Assembly: GCA_965371355.1 (NCBI GenBank)
Contig: CBDUYD010000166.1
Location: 1-6,231 of the forward strand
Reading direction: 5' to 3'
Origin: JASJHI01 sp965371355
Lineage (GTDB): Bacteria > Actinomycetota > Acidimicrobiia > Acidimicrobiales > Ilumatobacteraceae
Length of the DNA: 6,231 nucleotides
Positions within the stretch are counted from its first letter, which is position 1, and each line of letters opens with the position of its first letter. A program made the translations under genes and the position numbers. This document shows, piece after piece, positions 1 to 5,399 of the stretch. The notes under the pieces were generated by a model. That model ran no database searches and had not been told where the DNA came from. It was given only the letters and a program-made list of their open reading frames with translations.

Positions 1-207
1 TACTCGCGCGACACGCTCGGCATCGACCCCGAGAAGTACAACGTGAACGGCGGCTCGATCGCCATCGGCCACCCGTTCGGCATGACCGGTACTCGCTGCG
101 CGGGTCACATCCTCCAGGAGGGCAAGCGCCGCGGAGCCAAGTGGGGCGTCGTCACGATGTGCATCGGCGGGGGACAGGGCGCCGCCGGCCTGATCGAGAT
201 CTACTGA
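1..207 (+). CDS. Thiolase (acetyl-CoA acyltransferase family), C-terminal fragment
   Basis: The window opens inside this gene; 68 codons up to the TGA at 205-207 are present. The fragment carries the two C-terminal thiolase signatures: NGGSIAIGHPFGMTG (the GHP histidine activates the nucleophilic Cys, which lies in the missing N-terminal part) and CIGGGQG, whose Cys is the acid/base residue of the Claisen condensation or thiolysis step. The end GLIEIY is the usual extreme C-terminus of thiolases. Family knowledge: these enzymes cleave 3-ketoacyl-CoA with CoA, or condense two acyl-CoAs, in the cytoplasm. Substrate length cannot be judged from this piece. The gene converges with the rhodanese gene, with only 3 nt between the two stop codons. 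The nearby CoA ligase suggests an acyl-CoA degradation setting, but the thiolase is on the opposite strand, so co-transcription is not implied. Confidence 0.95.
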   Translation, partial: YSRDTLGIDPEKYNVNGGSIAIGHPFGMTGTRCAGHILQEGKRRGAKWGVVTMCIGGGQGAAGLIEIY

Positions 208-218
208 GCGCTAGCGCT
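207..218. repeat. 12-bp perfect palindrome over convergent stop codons
   Basis: AGCGCTAGCGCT is identical to its reverse complement. It includes the last base of the thiolase TGA and the whole rhodanese TAG stop (211-213 on the - strand). As RNA it could fold only a 4-bp stem with a CTAG loop, and no U-tract follows on either strand. I record it as a symmetric sequence at the gene junction; a bidirectional terminator role is speculative. Confidence 0.4.
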
Positions 219-618
219 TCCGCGCCGCCTCCCACTCGTCGTAGCTGACGATCGGCAGCCCTTCGGCCTTCCAGCCGGTGAACCCGGTCTCGATGTGCGA
301 GGCCCCGGTGAGGCCCATGTCGTTGAGCGTCTTCACGGACAAACTTGTCCGTCCGCCACCCGCTCAATAGAGGATGAACTCGCGGTCCTCGGCGAAGACC
401 GGCTTGTGGTACGGCGAGGCGGGATCGACCCAGAACTCGAGCATCCCCCGCGGCGCGTGGAGGGCACCGGGCACGACGCCCTCGCGTTGCAGTTCGCGGA
501 CGTCGCGGATGTCGACGAGCAGTGCGTTCTCCTCGTCTTCGCGACGCGCGGCCTCGGCCGCGCTGTGGCCCGTGATCTCGGCCCTCGCCTCTTCGATCAT
601 CTGTTCAACGGACTTCAT
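211..618 (-). CDS. Selenocysteine-containing rhodanese-like sulfurtransferase (UGA read through as Sec85)
   Basis: The frame starts at ATG 618-616, preceded by GGAGG at 630-626 with a 7-nt spacer. It runs 84 codons to a TGA at 366-364, then continues in the same frame for 50 codons to TAG at 213-211, giving 135 residues, a normal size for a single-domain rhodanese. Before the TGA are LLVDIRDVRE (33-42) and GVVPGALHAPRGMLEF (47-62). After it comes AGGGRT, then KTLNDMG and GFTGWKAEGLPI (112-123), the usual C-terminal rhodanese motif. Read through, the active loop is U-A-G-G-G-R-T, matching the family CxxGxR[ST] with UGA exactly at the catalytic Cys. There is no Cys elsewhere. A SECIS-like hairpin follows the UGA. 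Rhodaneses carry sulfur as a persulfide on this residue; the physiological donor and acceptor are unknown here. The gene lies 18 nt after the acyl-CoA synthetase, probably in one operon. The alternative is a nonsense-mutated pseudogene, which I consider much less likely. Confidence 0.86.
323..367 (-). promoter_or_regulatory. Bacterial SECIS-like element at the in-frame UGA
   Basis: Read on the - strand, the UGA (366-364) is followed by 11 nt and then the inverted repeat ACGGACAAGTTTGTCCGT (352-335). This gives a 6-7 bp stem with an apical loop AAGUUU or AGUU containing GU; the loop G is the 20th nt after UGA. In addition, UUGAGCG (367-361), which contains the UGA, is perfectly complementary to CGCUCAA (329-323), forming a 7-bp lower stem. 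The two stems are separated by an internal loop of 8 and 5 nt. Family knowledge: the E. coli fdhF element recognised by SelB is a 17-nt upper hairpin set 11 nt after UGA with a GU in its loop. The bulged U of the fdhF stem is not seen here. Pairing was worked out by eye; no folding energy was computed. Confidence 0.82.
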
Positions 619-625
619 GTGATCC

Positions 626-630
626 CCTCC
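626..630 (-). promoter_or_regulatory. Ribosome binding site of the rhodanese gene
   Basis: GGAGG on the - strand, inside a longer purine run (GGGAGGGG), 7 nt before ATG 618-616. It supports translation of the rhodanese from its own start and lies in the 18-nt gap after the synthetase stop. Confidence 0.75.
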
Positions 631-636
631 CTGTAG

Positions 637-2331
637 TCAGCCGATCCGGGCCTGTGCCTGATCGATGAGCTTGAACTTCTGGACCTTGCCCGTCGCGGTG
701 ACCGGCAGGTCGGCAGCGTCGGCGAACAATACGTGTCGCGGAACCTTGAACTTCGCCAGTTTCGACCGGCAGAACTCGATCAGGTCGTCCTCGGTCACCG
801 ACTCGCCGGGCACCTCGACCACCCAGGCACAACCGATCTCGCCCCACCGATCGTCGGGCACGCCGATCACGTAGGACTGACTCACCGAGGGGTGCTGGTT
901 GAGGATGACCTCGACCTCGACCGGAGCCACCAGCTCGCCGCCGGTCTTGTAGAGCTCCTTCGATCGCCCGGTGAGTTCGACGTATCCATCGGGCCTGATC
1001 CGTCCGAGATCACCGGACCGCAGCCAGCCACCATCGATGAACAGTTCTGCGTTCAACTCGGGCTTCGCGAAGTATCCGGCGGTGATCGTGGGTCCTCTGG
1101 CGACGATCTCGCCCTCGTCCCCCTCGGCGAGGATCGTCCCGTCGAACGGGTCGGCGGTGGCGTACTCACAGATCACGCCGCCGTGGTCGGCGAGACCGGC
1201 AATTCCGGCGTCGCGCACCCGGCCGACGGTCGACGACACCAACTCCAACGGATCGTCGGGCCCCGTCATCGTCGTCGCCGCCGTGTGCTCGGTCATGCCG
1301 TAACCGGTGAACACCTCGGCGACACCGAGCTTGTCCTTCAGCACCTGCCACACCGCGACCGGCGTCGGAGCGGCACCGGCGAGCACCGAAACGAGACTCG
1401 ACGTATCGGTGACTCCGGCGTCGGGGTGTTCGATGATCGCGACGCTCATCGTCGGCACCAGCAGTAGCTCGGTGGCGCGGTGGCGGGCGACGCCATCGAG
1501 TGTGATCTGCGGATCGAAGATCAGCTGGGGGACGATCGAGCCGCCGACGACCATCGCCGCGAGCAGGCCCTCGAGCAGCCCGAACGCGTGGTAGAGCGGC
1601 ATCGAGAACAGGATGCGCCGACCGTCCTCGAACGCCCGGTGGTACGCGGCCGCGTACGCGGTGCGGAGCAACGCATCGTGGGTCATCGTGACGCCCTTGG
1701 GAAGCCCGGTCGTGCCGGACGTGTACATCACGACCGCCGTGTCGTCGGGAGATGGATCGATCGAGGGCAACGGGTCGCTCGGGTCGGGTTCGCTGCCCAG
1801 CAGATCGTCGACCGACATCGCCCCGTCCGGCGCCGCGCCGTGAACGACCACCGCGGCGAGATCTGGGAACCGCTCGAATCGACCATCCCTCCAGCCCGGT
1901 TCGAGCTGGTCGAACACCTCGATGTAGTCGAGGCCCCTGAAAGAGTCCATCGTGACGACGACCTTCGCCCCCGATTGCTCGATCACATAGGCCAACTCGT
2001 CGGCCCGGAAGAGGAAGTTCACCGGGATCACCGATGCTCCGAGGCGCCACGCACCGAAGAGCACGGTGACGAAGTCGGGATGGTTGGCCATCACCATCGC
2101 GACCCTGTCGCCGGCGACGACGCCGAGCTTGCGCAACCCGCGCGCGGCCGCTTCGGCACGTTCGGCCACGTCGGCGTAGGTCCAGGTGATGTCGTCGGTG
2201 ATGATCAGCGGACGGTCGCTGAACCCGGTGAGCGATCGCAGGTAGGTGTCGACCGTTGTGGGTTGCCACCCTTGCGGATATCGCGCTTCGATCGCCGCAC
2301 GCCGGTCCTGCCACGCTGCCAAGTCGGTCAT
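637..2331 (-). CDS. Acyl-CoA synthetase (AMP-forming, FadD-like class I adenylate-forming enzyme)
   Basis: A 564-residue protein, normal for fatty or aryl acyl-CoA ligases. It would activate a carboxylic acid with ATP to an acyl-adenylate and then form the CoA thioester in the cytoplasm. Visible motifs in order: the nucleotide-binding loop YTSGTTGLPKG (203-213), YGMTE (344-348), SGDLG with the ribose-binding Asp441, the hinge region TGRSKELYKTGGE with Arg456, and the C-terminal TGK with the adenylation Lys549. I chose ATG 2331-2329 because AGGAG (2343-2339) lies 7 nt upstream; an in-frame GTG at 2361 would add ten residues and ignore this site. The gene is divergent from the Rieske oxygenase and is followed after 18 nt by the rhodanese, so the two - strand genes probably share a transcript. 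Acyl specificity (medium/long chain, aromatic or other) cannot be read from the motifs. Confidence 0.93.
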   Translation of the reverse strand: MTDLAAWQDRRAAIEARYPQGWQPTTVDTYLRSLTGFSDRPLIITDDITWTYADVAERAEAAARGLRKLGVVAGDRVAMVMANHPDFVTVLFGAWRLGASVIPVNFLFRADELAYVIEQSGAKVVVTMDSFRGLDYIEVFDQLEPGWRDGRFERFPDLAAVVVHGAAPDGAMSVDDLLGSEPDPSDPLPSIDPSPDDTAVVMYTSGTTGLPKGVTMTHDALLRTAYAAAYHRAFEDGRRILFSMPLYHAFGLLEGLLAAMVVGGSIVPQLIFDPQITLDGVARHRATELLLVPTMSVAIIEHPDAGVTDTSSLVSVLAGAAPTPVAVWQVLKDKLGVAEVFTGYGMTEHTAATTMTGPDDPLELVSSTVGRVRDAGIAGLADHGGVICEYATADPFDGTILAEGDEGEIVARGPTITAGYFAKPELNAELFIDGGWLRSGDLGRIRPDGYVELTGRSKELYKTGGELVAPVEVEVILNQHPSVSQSYVIGVPDDRWGEIGCAWVVEVPGESVTEDDLIEFCRSKLAKFKVPRHVLFADAADLPVTATGKVQKFKLIDQAQARIG

Positions 2332-2338
2332 CGGTCCA

Positions 2339-2343
2339 CTCCT
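2339..2343 (-). promoter_or_regulatory. Ribosome binding site that decides the acyl-CoA synthetase start
   Basis: AGGAG on the - strand with a 7-nt spacer to ATG 2331-2329. It lies downstream of the alternative GTG start at 2361, so it favours the shorter protein. Confidence 0.7.
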
Positions 2344-2390
2344 GATCCCCTCGTGCGACACTCCGGTGCGACGCCTTGCCGCACGGCGGA

Positions 2391-2404
2391 TTCTAATCTA
2401 GTTT
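2391..2404 (+). promoter_or_regulatory. Shared 14-bp motif, copy 1 (candidate operator/promoter between synthetase and Rieske genes)
   Basis: TTCTAATCTAGTTT occurs here on the + strand, 11 nt before the Rieske ATG. The identical 14 bases occur on the - strand at 4730-4717, in the other divergent gap. After one differing base both copies continue with GG. The motif has an imperfect palindromic core CTA-N3-TAG. It contains TANNNT hexamers resembling actinobacterial -10 boxes on both strands (TAATCT and TAGTTT one way, TAGATT the other), which fits a divergent promoter. Binding by the TetR protein encoded in this window is an inference from proximity and repetition. Confidence 0.55.
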
Positions 2405-2415
2405 TGGAACGGCCC

Positions 2416-3573
2416 ATGAGACCGGAACGACAGATCGAACTGCTGGAGCGCGTCGCCGACGCGGGCCCGCACCTCGCCGGTCTCCATGCGGACGCGAGCG
2501 CCGTCCATCCGGCGAGCGAGTACACCGACCCCGATCGGTTCGAGAGCGAGCTGCGGGTCCTGTTCCGCGATCGGCCGGTCTTGTTCGCACTCGGCACCGA
2601 GCTGCGCGAACCGGGTTCGTATCGCAGCGACACCATCGGCGGCATCCCGCTGATCGTCGTCCGCCAGACCGACGGCACCCTGCGCGCGATGGTCAACGCA
2701 TGTCGCCACCGGGCCGCACCGGTCGTCGCTCCCAACAGCGATGGCGAAGGCCTCACGGCGCTCGCCTGCCCCTATCACCTGTGGACGTATGAGCTCGACG
2801 GCACGCTGCGGGCGCGCCCGGGGTCGGCGGGCGCATTCGATGACGTCACCCTCAACTGCGACCTTCACCGGGTTCCGGTCGCCGAGCGGTACGGAATGAT
2901 CTTCGTGCGCCCCGCCGGGGGCGACCCGATCGACGTAGACGATGTGCTCTCGGGCGCCGAGGACGACCTCGGTTCGTTCGGGCTCGACGGGTACGTGCAC
3001 ATCGAATCGCGCGTGATCGAATGGAAGATGAACTGGAAGCTGATGCTCGACACGTTCACCGAGGCATACCACATACGGGCCCTGCACAAGACGACGATCG
3101 CACCGGCATTCGACTCGAACTGCGTGATCTTCGAGGCGTTCGGCCCCAACCTCGTGTCGATCGGTCTCCGCAAGGAAGTCGTCGACGAACTGCGCAAGCC
3201 CCGGGGCGAGTGGTCGCTGATCCCGTACGGCACGATCCAGTACCTCATTGTTCCCAACGTGCTGATCGTCCATCAACTCGACCACGTCGAGGTGTGGCGA
3301 ATCGACCCGCAGTCGGTCGCAACGACCCGTGCGACCGTCTCGATCTTCGCCCCCTCCGAACCCGAGAGCGAGGGATCACGTCAGTACTTCGTGAAGAACC
3401 TCGAACTGCTGCTCGACGTGACCGGCGCCGAGGATTTCCCGATGATGGAGCAGATACAGAAGAACCTCGAGTCGGGCGCGATCCCGCAGTTGGTGTACGG
3501 CCGCATCGAACCGCCGCTACTGCACTTTCACAGAGCGGTCAACGAGTTGCTGGCATCAGCGGACGCCGGTTGA
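2416..3573 (+). CDS. Rieske non-heme iron oxygenase, alpha (catalytic) subunit
   Basis: A 385-residue protein. The N-terminal Rieske domain has C96-R-H98 and, 19 residues on, C118-PY-H121, the ligands of the [2Fe-2S] cluster. The catalytic domain follows with NWKLMLDTFTEAYHIRALH, giving His219 and His224 as iron ligands (E-x2-H-x4-H). Asp340 in GAEDF is a plausible third ligand by position. Glu216 occupies the place of the usual bridging Asp between Rieske and iron sites, as in CntA-type carnitine monooxygenases. Family knowledge: such proteins hydroxylate or demethylate substrates with O2 and electrons from a separate reductase or ferredoxin, neither of which is in this window. The start is ATG 2416 with GGA a few bases upstream. 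The open frame extends far to the left only because it runs antisense to the synthetase. It is divergent from the CoA ligase and convergent with the luciferase-like gene. The substrate is unknown. Confidence 0.93.
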   Translation: MRPERQIELLERVADAGPHLAGLHADASAVHPASEYTDPDRFESELRVLFRDRPVLFALGTELREPGSYRSDTIGGIPLIVVRQTDGTLRAMVNACRHRAAPVVAPNSDGEGLTALACPYHLWTYELDGTLRARPGSAGAFDDVTLNCDLHRVPVAERYGMIFVRPAGGDPIDVDDVLSGAEDDLGSFGLDGYVHIESRVIEWKMNWKLMLDTFTEAYHIRALHKTTIAPAFDSNCVIFEAFGPNLVSIGLRKEVVDELRKPRGEWSLIPYGTIQYLIVPNVLIVHQLDHVEVWRIDPQSVATTRATVSIFAPSEPESEGSRQYFVKNLELLLDVTGAEDFPMMEQIQKNLESGAIPQLVYGRIEPPLLHFHRAVNELLASADAG

Positions 3574-3597
3574 CGTCGCCGGCTGCACGCGCCCGAT

Positions 3598-4665
3598 TCA
3601 CCAGGACTCGAGCTCGGGAAGAATCTCAGCGGCGAACAGCCGCAGACTCGCCTCGGCCTCCCCGACCGGGATGCCGCCGAACCTGAACGCCGGAGCGGCC
3701 TCGAAACCGCCGATCAGATCCCAGCGCGACCGGTACTTCTCGAGCACCTGCCCGGGCGTTCCGTGCGCGGTCGCGTCGAGGAACCCATCGAGGAACCCGC
3801 TCGCCCCGATCCGCCGCAGGACCTCGGACGCACCCGCGTAGGCCTCGTAGCCCTCGGTGTCCTTGAAATGGTCGCCCATGATCTCGTAGTGCTCGAGCAC
3901 GCTCTCGAGATAGGTCGCGATGTAGCGCGTGCCGCGCTCGGTGGCCACATCGGCGTCCTCGTGGCAGTAGACGAAGTCGCAGATCAGCGGGGGTGGCGGC
4001 TCGATGCCGTTGTGCTCACGGAAGAACCCACGCCACTTCTCGATCGACGGCACCCGGGCATCCCACGCCCGGTCGGCGAACATCACCATCGCTCCACCGA
4101 TTCGAGCGGCCGCTTCGAGGGAGTCGTCCGACGAGGCAACCGCGTAGGTGCGCCCCTTGAACGATCTCTCCGGCGCGGGCCGGATCGGGGTGCGCGGCTG
4201 CGGGTAGTACGGCCCGTCGCCCTCGATGTAGCCCGTCTCGAGGGCCTCGATGACCATCATCGACCCCTCATCGAACCTGCCCCGCGACTCGTCCATCTCG
4301 ATGCCGCTGAAATGCGCGTACTCGCGACGGCTCAGCCCGCGTCCGAGGCCGAGACGAAACCGACCGCCGGCGATGTGGTCGAGGAGTGCAACCTTCTCGG
4401 CCACCCGCAGCGGGTCGTTCCACGGCATGATCACCGCTGCCGTGCCGACGTCGGCACCTGTCATCTGCGGGGCGATCGAAGCCAACCAGACGGTGTTGTC
4501 CGGGCAGAACGAGTAGTCGAAGAAGTGGTGCTCGACAGCCCAGACCACGTCGAAGCCGAGTTGGTCGGCCAGCAACGAGAGCATGGTGTCCTCCGCCACA
4601 ACCTCACCATCGCTGATGTCCGGCCAGCCGTGGCTGGCGAACAGGTTCTGAATGCCGACGTCCAT
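3598..4665 (-). CDS. Luciferase-like monooxygenase (LLM class, flavin- or F420-dependent)
   Basis: A 355-residue protein of the bacterial-luciferase TIM-barrel superfamily. Recognisable parts: MDVGIQNLFA, a typical LLM N-terminus; VWAVEHHF (42-49) on an early strand lining the cofactor pocket; the long family signature PWNDPLRVAEKVALLDHIAG followed by GRFRLGLGRG (81-110); and GTPGQV (302-307) near the C-terminus, common in LLM enzymes. Family members oxidise a wide range of substrates using FMNH2 or reduced F420; the sequence does not tell me which cofactor applies. I chose ATG 4665-4663 because it is preceded by AAGGAG (4675-4670, 4-nt spacer) and gives the usual N-terminus. An in-frame GTG at 4683 would add six residues encoded by the ribosome-binding sequence itself. 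Its end is 24 nt from the convergent Rieske stop. It is divergent from the TetR gene, and its leader contains copy 2 of the shared motif. Confidence 0.92.
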   Translation of the reverse strand: MDVGIQNLFASHGWPDISDGEVVAEDTMLSLLADQLGFDVVWAVEHHFFDYSFCPDNTVWLASIAPQMTGADVGTAAVIMPWNDPLRVAEKVALLDHIAGGRFRLGLGRGLSRREYAHFSGIEMDESRGRFDEGSMMVIEALETGYIEGDGPYYPQPRTPIRPAPERSFKGRTYAVASSDDSLEAAARIGGAMVMFADRAWDARVPSIEKWRGFFREHNGIEPPPPLICDFVYCHEDADVATERGTRYIATYLESVLEHYEIMGDHFKDTEGYEAYAGASEVLRRIGASGFLDGFLDATAHGTPGQVLEKYRSRWDLIGGFEAAPAFRFGGIPVGEAEASLRLFAAEILPELESW

Positions 4666-4669
4666 CTCA

Positions 4670-4675
4670 CTCCTT
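4670..4675 (-). promoter_or_regulatory. Ribosome binding site of the luciferase-like gene
   Basis: AAGGAG on the - strand, 4 nt before ATG 4665-4663. The spacing is short but the match is strong, and it would be coding sequence if the GTG at 4683 were the start. Confidence 0.65.
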
Positions 4676-4716
4676 CGTTTCACTCCCCGGGTGACTCCCG
4701 ATGTTCCCCGGCACCT

Positions 4717-4730
4717 AAACTAGATTAGAA
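4717..4730 (-). promoter_or_regulatory. Shared 14-bp motif, copy 2 (candidate operator/promoter between luciferase-like and TetR genes)
   Basis: On the - strand this reads TTCTAATCTAGTTT, identical to 2391-2404 +. It lies 51 nt upstream of the luciferase-like ATG and 51 nt upstream of the preferred TetR ATG at 4782 (6 nt before the alternative GTG at 4737). On the + strand an inverted repeat AGATT-AGAA-AATCT (4722-4735) overlaps it. In both copies the motif points toward an oxygenase gene (Rieske or luciferase-like). A divergent gap next to a TetR gene is the classic place for an autoregulatory operator, but binding is inferred. Confidence 0.55.
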
Positions 4731-4781
4731 AATCTTGTGGAGCAACCGAAGGAGCGACGGGCCGCAACTATCGTTGGATCG

Positions 4782-5399
4782 ATGGCGACCTCCGCGAAGC
4801 AGCCACCGAAGTCGGCGGTGACGCACGAGCGGATCATCCACGCCGCCGCCGAGGTGCTGGCCGAGCGAGGCTACGCAGGGACCCGGTTGTCCGACATCGC
4901 CGAGCGCGCCGGCATCCAGTCGGGAAGCCTCTACTACCACTTCGAAGACCGTGACGACATCGTCGACCAGGTCCTGCAGCGGGGGGTGCGCGAGACGCGG
5001 CGCAGGGTGCAGGAGGCGATCGAGGCGCTGCCCGCCGACGCGGATCATCGACGCCGGCTCGAGACGGCCATCGTGGCTCACCTCGGCGTCATCTTGGAGT
5101 TCGGTGAGGTGTCGTCGGCGAGCCTGCAACTGGTGCGCCAACTCCCTCCCGAACTCCAAGCACGCTACCGAGCCGATCAACGGCGCTACGGCGAGGTCTG
5201 GGGCGAACTGATACGCGCGGCACAGCGCGACGGGGCGATCCGAGACGACATCGACCCCGTGAGGCTGAGGCTCCTCATCATCGGGCAGCTCAACTGGGTC
5301 GCCGAGTGGCCGAGAACCGCTGTCGGCTCGCACGACGAACTCATCCGCGAGGCGGTCGGACTCATCATGGACGGGGTGGGCAGAGGCGCGTGCCGCTGA
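4782..5399 (+). CDS. TetR/AcrR-family transcriptional regulator
   Basis: A 205-residue protein from ATG 4782, typical in length for TetR. The N-terminal DNA-binding domain is clear: RIIHAAAEVLAERGYAGTRL (helix 1 and the turn after it), then SDIAERAGIQSGSLYYHF (residues 37-54), the helix-turn-helix with the diagnostic LYYHF end. The remainder is a helical ligand-binding and dimerisation domain whose ligand cannot be predicted; acyl-CoA thioesters are common effectors in such contexts. The start is uncertain: GTG 4737 is in frame and would add 15 residues. Neither start has a good Shine-Dalgarno site, and ATG 4782 gives the more usual N-terminus. The gene is divergent from the luciferase-like gene across copy 2 of the shared motif, so it probably controls that gene and itself. 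Its last codons overlap the dioxygenase gene, suggesting co-transcription. Confidence 0.92.
   Translation: MATSAKQPPKSAVTHERIIHAAAEVLAERGYAGTRLSDIAERAGIQSGSLYYHFEDRDDIVDQVLQRGVRETRRRVQEAIEALPADADHRRRLETAIVAHLGVILEFGEVSSASLQLVRQLPPELQARYRADQRRYGEVWGELIRAAQRDGAIRDDIDPVRLRLLIIGQLNWVAEWPRTAVGSHDELIREAVGLIMDGVGRGACR

Noticed and set aside
335..352. The 18-nt inverted repeat as a transcription terminator or regulator operator
   Set aside because: It lies inside a reading frame, has no U-tract, and its 11-nt offset from UGA plus the enclosing 7-bp stem are better explained as a SECIS element.
364..618. An 84-residue rhodanese fragment ending at the TGA, i.e. a truncated gene or pseudogene
   Set aside because: The frame downstream is intact, unshifted and keeps the rhodanese C-terminal motifs; the TGA is exactly at the catalytic Cys and a SECIS-like hairpin sits at the standard distance. 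A random nonsense mutation would not explain these together.
1480..2415. Long N-terminal extension of the Rieske open frame (open from 1480)
   Set aside because: It runs antisense to the well-supported acyl-CoA synthetase and has low-complexity Arg-rich composition typical of a GC-rich shadow frame; ATG 2416 begins the recognisable protein.
2398..3285. 295-residue open frame on the - strand opposite the Rieske gene
   Set aside because: Composition is that of a complementary-frame shadow, with no recognisable motif, and the Rieske protein on the + strand has all cluster and iron ligands.
3565..3583. Inverted repeat GCCGG...CCGGC at the Rieske/luciferase-like convergent junction as a terminator
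   Set aside because: Only 5 bp with a 9-nt loop and no U-tract; such repeats are expected by chance in this GC-rich DNA.
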